Origin: a virus
Strand: one strand, 5' to 3'
DNA length: 25,019 bases
Virus record (IMG/VR): IMGVR_UViG_3300010883_000430
Location: 1-25,019 of that record
The notes under the pieces are model-generated. The model saw only the letters and a list, made by a program, of their open reading frames with translations. It searched no databases and was not told where the DNA came from. A program made the translations under genes and the position numbers. Of the stretch, positions 9,347 to 16,068 are shown piece by piece. Within the stretch, counting starts at the first letter, position 1, and each line of letters starts with the position of its first letter.

Positions 9347-11172
9347 TGGCCAGCTACAAGGTGCAGTTGTGGTCGACGAGCACTACTGACTTCTCTACAG
9401 ATGCCCTAGTCGCTGAGTTCGAGTACCCGATGAACCTTGGGTATGGGACGTACCTGAACGACATCGGCGAGGCGTTCTTCACCGTCAGCCAGTACGACGT
9501 AAAGGCGAACGTGCGTAGCCACGAGGGCAAGGGCCACATCGTGATCATCAGAGACGACGGCACCAACCAGGACGTCGTATGGCGCGGCATCCTGGCCGAG
9601 CACGACGCCAATGGCAGGGACGTAGTGTTTTACTGCTACAGTTACGAGCACCTGCTGTTCAGCCTTTACACCAAGTGGAACGAGAAGTGGCGCAACCAGA
9701 AGATCGCCGGAGCATCCGGCCGGCCCATCAACGACCTGTGGGCTAGAGCCATCGCCATTACCGACAGCCCTCTCCAGTGGGTCGGCACCGGCACACTGCA
9801 GGCTCCGACGAATACTACAGGGGGCACGTCAGAGATCACACTGAACAGGTACCGAACGAACTGGAAGCGCATCCTGTCCGCCATGCGTGAACTGGTTGCG
9901 ATCTCTGCCAGCGACACATCGAACATCACGTACCTAGAGATCGACTACGGGAAACTCGAGAGCGATCTATCCGCCACCTTTAACTTTTGGAAAGACAACA
10001 CCTCAGACGCCACCGACATCCGACTCGAGTGGGGGGAGAACGTCATGGACTTCAACGACAGGTACACCCCGGTCATGTTCAAGAACAAGACCCTCGCCGT
10101 GGGCACCGGCCCTCGCAACCAACTGTACCGTTTCGTACACACGGTAAAGGGCAACACGTTCGGCCGCAACACGTTCGGGATGCGAATGCAGAACATGTAC
10201 CTGAGTTGGGTTCGCGACCGCAAGGAGCTCAAGAGAGTCGTCAAGCGACGCACCCGCCTGGCCCTGCGTGAGGATACCAACGTGTGGGTCAGGTGCTTCC
10301 CGGACTCCCTCGTGCCTTGGCGAGCCACGGGCTCCAGTCACGAACTAGGAGACCGCGTCTACACCGACATCGTACACGGCGTGACCAGCATCCAGAAGTG
10401 GCTTCACATGATGGGTGAGCAAGTCGTGTGGGTCAACGGACGAGAGTACGTCCAGCCCATGCTCGAGGAGCGCACAGGTTCTCAGGCCGCATACACAGGG
10501 TTTACGTGGATCGGGCCCACCTCCACTACGATCTGGAAACTCGGAGGTACGTCCGGCGTTACCGCTGCCGCTACCGCCAACCAAAGCGTGGCGATCCCAG
10601 ACGACACAAGGGTCGTCTTGATGCCCTGGATCCAGGACAACAAGAAGACCACCAGTTACGTCACGGGAGTCACCCTTAATGGGGTGGCTGGCACCAACGC
10701 CGTGTCGCAGACTGGCGACGGAACCTACGACAGGTTCACCCAGATCTTCTCTTGGTACGCACCGAACGTCCCAGCAGGGGAGACGGTGACCCTCGCTGTC
10801 ACGCACAGTGAGATCGCAGACGAGCACATCAATGGCTACGGGCTGGCCGTATCATCAGCCGACCTCGAGCTCCCAGTACAGATCGCAACGGGGGTCTCAG
10901 CCACATCTGAGTCGGTAACCATCGATGCAGGTTTGGTCCCAGGAATGGGAGTCGTGGCCATCGCGCACGACTCAGGCATCTACTCGGCGCTGTCCGGTAA
11001 CACCATCCTGCTCAACGCACAACTCCTGAATACACATTATATGTCCGTAACCTACGAAGACGTGGAAGCAGCGGGCAACAGGACGCTGGGCGAAGAAAGT
11101 CTGAACACACCCTCAAGTGGTGGAGCGACACATTCGGCGGTCGGCATCATGGTTTCGGACGACGAGACATGA
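9346..11172 (+). CDS. Tail hub / Tal-like minor tail protein
   Basis: GTG start in TAGTG, coupled to the Dit-like gene. The 608-residue protein has an N-terminal half (residues 1-345) with alternating strands and amphipathic helices similar to gp27/Tal-type hub domains of actinophages. This half is rich in aromatic residues and has basic patches (around 290-305). After a linker, residues about 370-605 form a beta-rich, Gly/Thr-rich region like Ig or carbohydrate-binding sandwiches. No peptidase or glycosidase catalytic motif is evident. It probably forms the central tail spike or baseplate hub that contacts the fibre protein encoded next. The order Dit-like, hub, fibre is standard. Exact family cannot be fixed by eye. 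Confidence 0.6.
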   Translation: MASYKVQLWSTSTTDFSTDALVAEFEYPMNLGYGTYLNDIGEAFFTVSQYDVKANVRSHEGKGHIVIIRDDGTNQDVVWRGILAEHDANGRDVVFYCYSYEHLLFSLYTKWNEKWRNQKIAGASGRPINDLWARAIAITDSPLQWVGTGTLQAPTNTTGGTSEITLNRYRTNWKRILSAMRELVAISASDTSNITYLEIDYGKLESDLSATFNFWKDNTSDATDIRLEWGENVMDFNDRYTPVMFKNKTLAVGTGPRNQLYRFVHTVKGNTFGRNTFGMRMQNMYLSWVRDRKELKRVVKRRTRLALREDTNVWVRCFPDSLVPWRATGSSHELGDRVYTDIVHGVTSIQKWLHMMGEQVVWVNGREYVQPMLEERTGSQAAYTGFTWIGPTSTTIWKLGGTSGVTAAATANQSVAIPDDTRVVLMPWIQDNKKTTSYVTGVTLNGVAGTNAVSQTGDGTYDRFTQIFSWYAPNVPAGETVTLAVTHSEIADEHINGYGLAVSSADLELPVQIATGVSATSESVTIDAGLVPGMGVVAIAHDSGIYSALSGNTILLNAQLLNTHYMSVTYEDVEAAGNRTLGEESLNTPSSGGATHSAVGIMVSDDET

Positions 11173-12254
11173 GAAATAGCAACCAGTTTTACGATGGAGG
11201 CAGCGAGGAGTTGGACAAGCTCTTCAACCGAGTGTCGGAGTCTCCGTGGAAAACCAGAGACCGCGACAACCAGGTCAGTGACGAGGTTCAAGACTCAGAG
11301 GGAGTCGAGTTCGAGCGTGGCGGTGAGTCGCTGGAACTCAGGAACGGGAGCCTCTCGAGCGGTCCCTCCGAGGACGACACCCTTACTATCGACGCACTGG
11401 AGAACGCCCTACCAGACTGGGACTTCGTGGCTGTGCAGGGAACGTGGTCCGTTGTCTGGACTGTCGATGCTAACGGACCCTTCGGCTACTCTCTAGTCGC
11501 CACTCAGTCCTCATCCAGCGCGAGCGATCAGTTCTATCTCGAACAGACCATCCCTGCGGCCTACTATCGACGCCTCGTAACGACCGTCCGGTCGAGCGCC
11601 AGCAACGCCAACATGCAACTCGACATCGTCGTGGAGTTCCTCGACGAGGACGGGGACGCCGTAGGCTCCACTCGGACTGGAGCGTACACCGCCACTGCTG
11701 CCACCACTGACCGACTCTGGAGGGAGCCCCCAGCACTGGCAATCGAGGCCCGCATCAGGATCGGCGTCACAAATATAGCAGGTACAGCCGATCAAACCCG
11801 CACCATTCTGTTCATTTCAGCGGACGATCCGCAGATGTATTCTGTGCAAATCACTGGTGTATATTCGTACCTTTCTCCTGCCGCTAGCACCGACTACGCC
11901 ATGTCATATCCGAACGACATGATCCCTGCCGGTGTGTGGAAAGCAGACACAGAGGGCTTCGTCATCGGCATCCAAGCCAAGACCAACGACGCCATCTCTG
12001 CTGGAACCATTATAACACGTGTAGAGAATGATACACAGACAACGACACCTGGGCCTGACGCAACCCTACAAAACGGCACACTCGCGGCTGTGGCTACCAC
12101 GAGCCTAGACGGGGCGACCACACCACACTTCGCAGCGAGTGACGAGCTCCATCTAGAGCTGTCGGGAGACGGCTCACTAAGCACGACGGGTACGGCGGAC
12201 TATTGGGGTTCGGCCAGGCTCTTGCTATATGTAAATGACGAAGGAGATTGGTAA
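11169..12254 (+). CDS. Putative tail fibre / receptor-binding protein
   Basis: ATGA overlap with the hub gene. The 361-residue, acidic, Ser/Thr-rich product has a charged helical N-terminus (1-60), a beta-sandwich-like region (75-220) and a C-terminal jelly-roll-like domain (235-361). The last ends in a repeated-strand pattern typical of phage fibre tips. No enzymatic motif is visible. Bases about 11760-12040 are richer in A/T and in codons such as ATA, TAT and ATT than neighbouring genes, as expected when receptor-binding domains are swapped between phages. Being last in the tail operon also fits a host-recognition protein. The assignment is contextual. Confidence 0.5.
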   Translation: MRNSNQFYDGGSEELDKLFNRVSESPWKTRDRDNQVSDEVQDSEGVEFERGGESLELRNGSLSSGPSEDDTLTIDALENALPDWDFVAVQGTWSVVWTVDANGPFGYSLVATQSSSSASDQFYLEQTIPAAYYRRLVTTVRSSASNANMQLDIVVEFLDEDGDAVGSTRTGAYTATAATTDRLWREPPALAIEARIRIGVTNIAGTADQTRTILFISADDPQMYSVQITGVYSYLSPAASTDYAMSYPNDMIPAGVWKADTEGFVIGIQAKTNDAISAGTIITRVENDTQTTTPGPDATLQNGTLAAVATTSLDGATTPHFAASDELHLELSGDGSLSTTGTADYWGSARLLLYVNDEGDW

Positions 12255-12257
12255 ACA

Positions 12258-12554
12258 ATGGGAGACAGGACGGACTGTCCGGATGCGCTAACAGAATGGA
12301 CAGACAGAGATGATGAAGTGAACGAAGACAAGGTTCCGTGGTCGGAGTTCCTTAAGGAGATCCGAGGCTCCGAGTCTCGGATCAGAAAGGATCTGTCCGC
12401 TCTTGACGTCAAAGTCGAGAGGCTTGAGATCAATGAGGCTAGAAGGGAAGCAGCCTCCAGGGCTAAGGCCAGCATGGTGTTCAGTGCCGAGAGGGTCGTT
12501 GTCACAGTCGGCATCATCGCCGCTCTAGGTATGAGCCTCTGGTCGAACCTCTGA
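12258..12554 (+). CDS. Holin-like coiled-coil membrane protein
   Basis: A 98-residue protein, three bases after the fibre gene, with AAGGAG (12241-12246) 11 nt before its ATG. Residues 1-35 are acidic. Residues 36-70 are a charged amphipathic helix with heptad spacing. Residues 79-96 form a single hydrophobic segment ending in SLWSNL. The layout (N-terminal coiled coil, C-terminal membrane helix) resembles XhlA/haemolysin-type accessory holins found next to tail and lysis genes. It could also be a tail-associated membrane anchor. A separate two-TM candidate at 14846-15043 sits beside the lysin candidate and is the better primary holin. Confidence 0.5.
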   Translation: MGDRTDCPDALTEWTDRDDEVNEDKVPWSEFLKEIRGSESRIRKDLSALDVKVERLEINEARREAASRAKASMVFSAERVVVTVGIIAALGMSLWSNL

Positions 12555-12745
12555 GTTTCTAACCCTGCTACCTGTGTGCGGGCTAGCCTTCGATACCTAT
12601 ATCTATCTAACGGAGTTTGCCAGAGGGAGTGTATTCGGTTTGTTCTAGGACGCGAGAGCGTTCACTCGGATACTGGGTGAGTATAGACTCCTCGAACAGG
12701 CTTGTCAAGCCCGGCACACGTAGCAAGGGGTAAAAACTTTGAGAG

Positions 12746-12774
12746 TTGCACGATCCTTCGGGACGTGTCATGAT
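12746..12774 (+). promoter_or_regulatory. Candidate extended -10 promoter
   Basis: TTGCAC (12746-12751), a 17-base spacer and CATGAT (12769-12774) preceded by TGT, giving an extended -10 TGn element. The -35 is poor and the -10 matches 4 of 6, so the extended element would carry most of the strength. It would start transcription about 20-30 bases before the TTG start at 12810. Confidence 0.35.
12749..12767 (+). promoter_or_regulatory. Hairpin with UUCG tetraloop
   Basis: CACG, bulged A, TCC, loop TTCG, GGA, CGTG: a seven-pair stem closed by C(UUCG)G, a very stable tetraloop. It overlaps the candidate promoter spacer. It would act either as the end of the upstream transcript, without a U-run, or as an RNA element in read-through transcripts. 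Confidence 0.45.
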
Positions 12775-12779
12775 GGGGC

Positions 12780-12802
12780 TTATTCAAATCAGTATAGGGA
12801 GA
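12780..12802 (+). promoter_or_regulatory. T7-promoter-like sequence
   Basis: Aligned without gaps to the 23-base T7 class III promoter consensus, this site matches 18 positions, including TATAGGGAGA from -4 to +6. Mismatches are at -16, -13, -11, -9 and -5, which include recognition positions. AGGGAG is also the ribosome site for the TTG at 12810, so part of the match is explained by that. Only one copy was seen. Confidence 0.15.
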
Positions 12803-12809
12803 AAACCGC

Positions 12810-13964
12810 TTGCCGAACCTAACGTGGACTAGCTCGATGGACGCAGCACTTTTAGAGGCTGTCGACCAGAACCCAGAAGCGACCTGGCCCGAAATCGCTG
12901 CCATCGCCAGTGTCTATACCCAGCTCACTTTAACCGAAGATCAGGTTCGCAACAGGCATCGCAGAGCGACTGCCGTCGCCAGTATGGCAACACCCGCACG
13001 GGGAGCGTTGTCGCAGGTGCGCGAGGCCCTGTACGCAGCCGAGGAGGAGCTAGAGGCGCTCAAGGCCAAGCAGACGGCCGGCGAAGAGATGATCTGGCGG
13101 ATCGTCGAGCAGAGCCTTGCCGGCATCAAGATCGATCCCGTGTTTCCTCCGGGCCCACCTGACGCCGCATCACCTCAAGATGCAGTGCTCCTCAACTCCG
13201 ACTGGCAGACAGGCAAGTTTATTCGCGGCGCCTACTCGAGCGAAATCGCTCAGAGAAGGGTCGCGGATTTTTATGCCGAGAGTGTACGGATTATCCAGTC
13301 TCAGCCTCGCCAAGTCAGGACGGCTCACTCGCTGTATCTGGGCGACCTGGTTGAGGGTGAGCAGATTTTCCAGGGCCAGGCGTACAAGATCGATGAGAGT
13401 CTGTTCCGTCAGATCTTCCGAGTAAGCGAGATGATCGTCAATGGATTGCGCCAGTTGCTGTCTGTCGTCACGACGGTCAATGCCGAGGGCGTCGGTGGCA
13501 ATCATGGAGACAACGGAAGGGACTCTCATCCAGAGACTAACTTCGACAACGTCTCGATGGAGGTCGCTAGGCGCCTGCTCCGTGACGAGTCACGCCTGAC
13601 CTTCCCCGAACCTATCACGCCCGATGAGAACCACTGGAGCATGGTGCATAAGGTAAGGGGCAAGGAGTGGTTCGGCCTTCACGGCAACCAGATCAGGTCA
13701 CAGCCGAACACCAAGGCCACGCGAGACAAGCTGCAGGGGTACTTCAATGTGATGGGCCCGTTCGACTACGCGGTCACTGGGCACTATCATCAGGCCTTGC
13801 AGCAGGACGTCGGCAAGTTCACGCACTGGGCCGCAGGCTCGACAGAGAACGGCAACACGTTCGCTCAGGAGTTCATGGCCAGCGGAGCACAGGTCGGTAG
13901 CCAGTGGCTACACTTCCAGGACAACGAAGGGGTGACACAATCACATCTAATCCGACTGCAGTAG
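12810..13964 (+). CDS. Myb/SANT-like DNA-binding domain fused to metallophosphoesterase
   Basis: TTG start, eight bases after AGGGAG; the next in-frame ATG (12837) lacks a ribosome site and would cut the first domain. Residues 4-52 have the Trp spacing and helix pattern of a Myb/SANT-type HTH (W6, W26 and QVRNRHRR at 45-52). Residues 68-105 form a coiled linker. Residues 125-384 carry calcineurin-like phosphoesterase motifs in order: DWQ (131-133), GDLVEG (178-183), GGNHGDN (229-235), GLHGN (289-293) and GHYH (324-327). These supply the metal-binding Asp, Asn and His residues. The enzyme would be a DNA-associated phosphodiesterase or nuclease; the substrate is unknown. It begins the operon ahead of the Nmad1 and lysis genes. 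Confidence 0.85.
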   Translation: MPNLTWTSSMDAALLEAVDQNPEATWPEIAAIASVYTQLTLTEDQVRNRHRRATAVASMATPARGALSQVREALYAAEEELEALKAKQTAGEEMIWRIVEQSLAGIKIDPVFPPGPPDAASPQDAVLLNSDWQTGKFIRGAYSSEIAQRRVADFYAESVRIIQSQPRQVRTAHSLYLGDLVEGEQIFQGQAYKIDESLFRQIFRVSEMIVNGLRQLLSVVTTVNAEGVGGNHGDNGRDSHPETNFDNVSMEVARRLLRDESRLTFPEPITPDENHWSMVHKVRGKEWFGLHGNQIRSQPNTKATRDKLQGYFNVMGPFDYAVTGHYHQALQQDVGKFTHWAAGSTENGNTFAQEFMASGAQVGSQWLHFQDNEGVTQSHLIRLQ

Positions 13965-14380
13965 ATAAGCTTGAACCAGACTACGTTGCCATCGCCGCTC
14001 GAGTTCTTGAGCAGCAGGACAGCACAGGCCCGCGCTGGGCTGATCACTACTCGCCGGGTTCGTTCGAGCATGCCTTCGCTGGCGTGTATCAGGAGGCCTT
14101 TGAGATCCTGGTCGAACGCCAGAACAAGTACGGCTCTGAGAACATCTCAAGCCAAGGCGTGTACGGGGTGGTGACAAGGATCGGCGACGACAAATTGAAC
14201 CGCATCCGCCGCGCCCTCAACGGCAAGGTCGTCAACGGTCGCATCATCCTAGATCCGATCCCAGAAGGCGAGAGCACCGATACATTCGAGGACGCTGCGC
14301 TCGACATCGCGAACTACGCGCTGATCACCCTCGGCCTGCACCGGGGTCTTTGGGGCCGGCCATTGGAAATGGAACTGTGA
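13904..14380 (+). CDS. Nmad1/DUF1599-like protein (nucleotide modification associated)
   Basis: The 158-residue frame starts at a GTG inside the preceding gene (61-nt overlap) without a ribosome site. GAAGGGG (13926-13932) stands seven bases before an in-frame ATC at 13940, so a non-canonical start is possible. The conserved core is residues about 60-155: NKYGSENISSQGVYGVVTR, DDKLNRIRRAL, then ESTDTFEDAALDIANYALIT. That is the pattern of the DUF1599 domain named nucleotide modification associated domain 1, an all-helical MazG-like architecture with acidic residues. The family occurs beside phage nucleotide or thymine hypermodification genes, but biochemistry is poorly known. No base-modification enzyme is seen in this window. 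Confidence 0.75.
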   Translation: MATLPGQRRGDTITSNPTAVDKLEPDYVAIAARVLEQQDSTGPRWADHYSPGSFEHAFAGVYQEAFEILVERQNKYGSENISSQGVYGVVTRIGDDKLNRIRRALNGKVVNGRIILDPIPEGESTDTFEDAALDIANYALITLGLHRGLWGRPLEMEL

Positions 14381-14397
14381 GAAATGAAGGAGCAACT

Positions 14398-14631
14398 ATG
14401 AAGTTCAGTTTCGACGAGTTTATCCTGCCCGTACCCCACCGCTGCCCGGCCTGCATGGGCCCTGATGCCTGTGGCTTCAACGGTCAGTTGGTGCTCCCTG
14501 TTGACTTCGGCAAGCCACCTGTCTGTGACCACAACGAGAAGCCCGGCAGGCAGTGCCACCCAGAGCCCATCACGATGATTGCATCGTCGTTACGTCGGAG
14601 AGGAACGGCAAGAAAGTATTCACTAACGTGA
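14398..14631 (+). CDS. Small zinc-binding protein, likely 5' half of a frameshifted gene
   Basis: ATG at 14398 follows AAGGAG (14387-14392) with five-base spacing, better than the in-frame upstream start at 14350. The 77-residue product contains CPAC (residues 15-18), a Cys at 24, CDHNEKPG (about 42-49) and CH (52-53), so it looks like a zinc-binding domain. After about residue 55 (base 14562) codon choice deteriorates (TTA, AGA, CTA, GCA). At the same point the overlapping -1 frame starts to look coding. The pair may be one gene split by an indel, or joined by frameshifting. Function unknown. Confidence 0.6.
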   Translation: MKFSFDEFILPVPHRCPACMGPDACGFNGQLVLPVDFGKPPVCDHNEKPGRQCHPEPITMIASSLRRRGTARKYSLT

Positions 14632-14849
14632 AGTGTACGTGGGAGATCATGGAGAAGGGTGAGGGCGACGATGTCGTCCTTGCCCACGCTTGCGACAAAA
14701 AGGCAGTGGTCACCTACTCAAAACTAAACCCTGAACGGCGCAAACCTGATGAGCCACGCCAAAAGATCCACCCGCGATGCACTTCGCATGACACGCCAGC
14801 AGCCCGCAAGGCTGCACCAGAACAAGGATACGAAAGGACCGAGCTTTGA
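14553..14849 (+). CDS. Small Cys-containing protein in the -1 frame, likely 3' half of the gene above
   Basis: The nominal GTG start at 14553 has no ribosome site and overlaps the preceding gene by 79 nt, an unusually long overlap for two tiny genes. The 98-residue frame has HHDDC near residue 6-10, a beta-like TSERNGKKVFTNVKCTW stretch and a second Cys at about 47. It then has a charged, Arg/Lys/Pro-rich tail. Good third-position GC begins right where the upstream frame loses it. Read through a -1 shift, the two would give one compact multi-Cys protein of about 150 residues. Independent translation cannot be excluded. The TTGA at the end couples to the holin candidate. Confidence 0.5.
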   Translation: MPPRAHHDDCIVVTSERNGKKVFTNVKCTWEIMEKGEGDDVVLAHACDKKAVVTYSKLNPERRKPDEPRQKIHPRCTSHDTPAARKAAPEQGYERTEL

Positions 14850-15043
14850 ACATGAACAATCTGGTCGACGAACCACGAGACATCTTGGCGCTCTTTGGCG
14901 GCACGGTGATTACCGCTGCGCTGATCGCGATGGTGTTCCTCCTGCCTGACGTTCGAGAGATCGTCGTGGGTTCGCTCATTACTATCACCGTCTTGATCTA
15001 CAATCACTTCTTCAACAAGTCAGGGGGATCGAATGGTAGCTAG
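14846..15043 (+). CDS. Two-TM holin candidate
   Basis: TTG start in a TTGA overlap, with AAAGGA (14833-14838) seven bases upstream; an in-frame ATG at 14852 is the alternative. The 65-residue product has two hydrophobic segments (residues 14-33 and 38-55) separated by a short LPDVRE turn. It ends in a short polar tail. Size, two-helix topology and the 11-nt overlap with the cysteine peptidase gene fit a class II-type holin that times lysis and releases the endolysin. Small phage membrane proteins of other function look similar, so this is contextual. Confidence 0.6.
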   Translation: MNMNNLVDEPRDILALFGGTVITAALIAMVFLLPDVREIVVGSLITITVLIYNHFFNKSGGSNGS

Positions 15044-15812
15044 GACCGATGACTACAGGCCGCTGCTCATTAGCGAGCACCTGCAACGCAACGACATAGG
15101 GAAGCTCACCCTGTGCCGTGCGGCCTCTCTCCTGATGGGTGTGTGTGCTGCCACCAATGGTGAGTTCGTCACCAACGTGAACGGCACGACATGGGGCAAG
15201 GCCAAGATCAAGAGTGCCCTGAACAGGATGATGAAGGCAACAGGCGATGCCTCTCGGGACGGATACAACCAGTCTCACATGGATGATTTCCTTGTTGGTC
15301 TGGGGTTTGACTACGACGCATGGAGCAGGTTCAATAGGCCTTTTGATGACATCATCGAGAAGCTCAAGAACAGGCACGTCGTGTTCCTGGCTGGCGACGT
15401 GAAGCACACGCCGGCAAACAGTCCTCTCCGTAAGTACGTCGATCCCAATATTGGCCACGAGATCATCCTCGTCAGCGTTAACAAGGCCGGCGACAGGATC
15501 AGGTTCATCGATCCGATGACACCGCACGGCACGAAAAAGTACCTACGGTCAGCGCCGATCAAAGACTTCCGTCTGTTCGGTTCGGAGTTCAAGGCCAACA
15601 ACGACTTCATCGCCGGCATCATGCGGAAGGGCTACTACACCCTAGCGAACACCGCCCGCCGACAGGCTCAGGCCCAACTCCGCCGCTTCGGCGTTCCATC
15701 CGAGATCAACTCGGTCCCACCATGCCCGCCTGAGACGGACTGCAGTAGCGTCGAGGCCCAACTCACTGAAGCCAATACCAGGATCGATGCGGTTCGGGCT
15801 GCCGTGTCGTAG
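15033..15812 (+). CDS. C39-like cysteine peptidase, endolysin candidate
   Basis: ATG after AGGGGGAT, overlapping the holin candidate by 11 nt. In the 259-residue product, LCRAAS (27-32) matches the nucleophile region of papain-like C39 peptidases, with C28 as the catalytic Cys. GHEIILVSV (141-149) and RIRFIDP (155-161) supply the expected His142 and Asp160 in the strand-turn-strand arrangement. The segment 170-215 is basic, and the C-terminus (240-259) is a short amphipathic helix. C39-like N-terminal peptidase domains are common in actinophage endolysins. No separate amidase, muramidase or wall-binding domain is visible, so it may cut peptide crosslinks alone or with a partner outside the window. 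A virion-maturation peptidase is the alternative. Confidence 0.6.
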   Translation: MVARTDDYRPLLISEHLQRNDIGKLTLCRAASLLMGVCAATNGEFVTNVNGTTWGKAKIKSALNRMMKATGDASRDGYNQSHMDDFLVGLGFDYDAWSRFNRPFDDIIEKLKNRHVVFLAGDVKHTPANSPLRKYVDPNIGHEIILVSVNKAGDRIRFIDPMTPHGTKKYLRSAPIKDFRLFGSEFKANNDFIAGIMRKGYYTLANTARRQAQAQLRRFGVPSEINSVPPCPPETDCSSVEAQLTEANTRIDAVRAAVS

Positions 15813-15825
15813 TCCGGTACATCGT

Positions 15826-15856
15826 GAAGCCCTCCCAGAAATGGGGGGGCTTCTTT
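15826..15856 (+). terminator. Intrinsic terminator
   Basis: An 11-bp stem of 15826-15836 (GAAGCCCTCCC) with 15843-15853 (GGGGGGGCTTC) has one G-U pair and a six-base loop, followed by TTT. It lies 14 bases after the lysin stop and ends the lysis operon. Confidence 0.85.
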
Positions 15857-15872
15857 ACGTCCAGAGTCGGAC

Positions 15873-15902
15873 TTGACAGGTAGGACCGGGCAAACCTATA
15901 CT
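15873..15902 (+). promoter_or_regulatory. Sigma70-type promoter for the DNA module
   Basis: A perfect -35 TTGACA (15873-15878), an 18-base spacer and TATACT (15897-15902, 5 of 6). Transcription would begin around 15909-15911, just after the terminator of the upstream operon and heading into the recombination and replication genes. This is the strongest promoter in the window. Confidence 0.8.
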
Positions 15903-16068
15903 CATTCAGCAGGGGGGAGGGACGCGACTTGACGGCCACGGACACTGAACCCCTGCAACCCTACTGAGGTCCCTCGGAGTCACGCTAAGTGCTCCCTCAC
16001 TTGTGGCTCCGATGGAAACCAGCAGAAGATAAACAGGAGGTTGTCTGTACCAAGAGATAATCAATAAG
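15903..16068 (+). other. Long leader before the exonuclease gene
   Basis: About 150 transcribed bases without a convincing gene. Short inverted repeats are visible (AAGTG/CACTT around a CTCCCT loop near 15987-16002, and a GAGG/CCTC pairing near 15966-15975). A consensus AGGAGG stands at 16035-16040, which is 28 bases before the annotated ATG and four bases before an in-frame CTG at 16045. No known riboswitch class was recognised. Confidence 0.5.

Larger units (their letters stand above)
12555..12809 (+). other. Regulatory gap between tail and phosphoesterase operons
   Basis: 255 bases without a gene. It contains a weak imperfect hairpin at 12567-12587 (GCTACCTG with CGGG, bulged C, TAGC; no U-run). 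It also has a 13-base palindrome at 12699-12711 (GGCTTG, central T, CAAGCC) that could be an operator, and the promoter, UUCG hairpin and T7-like site listed separately. Translation of the next gene depends on AGGGAG at 12796-12801. Confidence 0.6.

Noticed and set aside
12549-12660. tRNA or other structured RNA gene in the gap after the holin-like gene
   Set aside because: No cloverleaf, T-loop or CCA-like pattern could be formed; only a weak bulged hairpin was found.
13667-13900. Plus-strand overlapping frame inside the phosphoesterase gene
   Set aside because: It overlaps the active-site motifs in another frame, has no ribosome site, and its Arg/Gly/His-rich composition is typical of a shadow.
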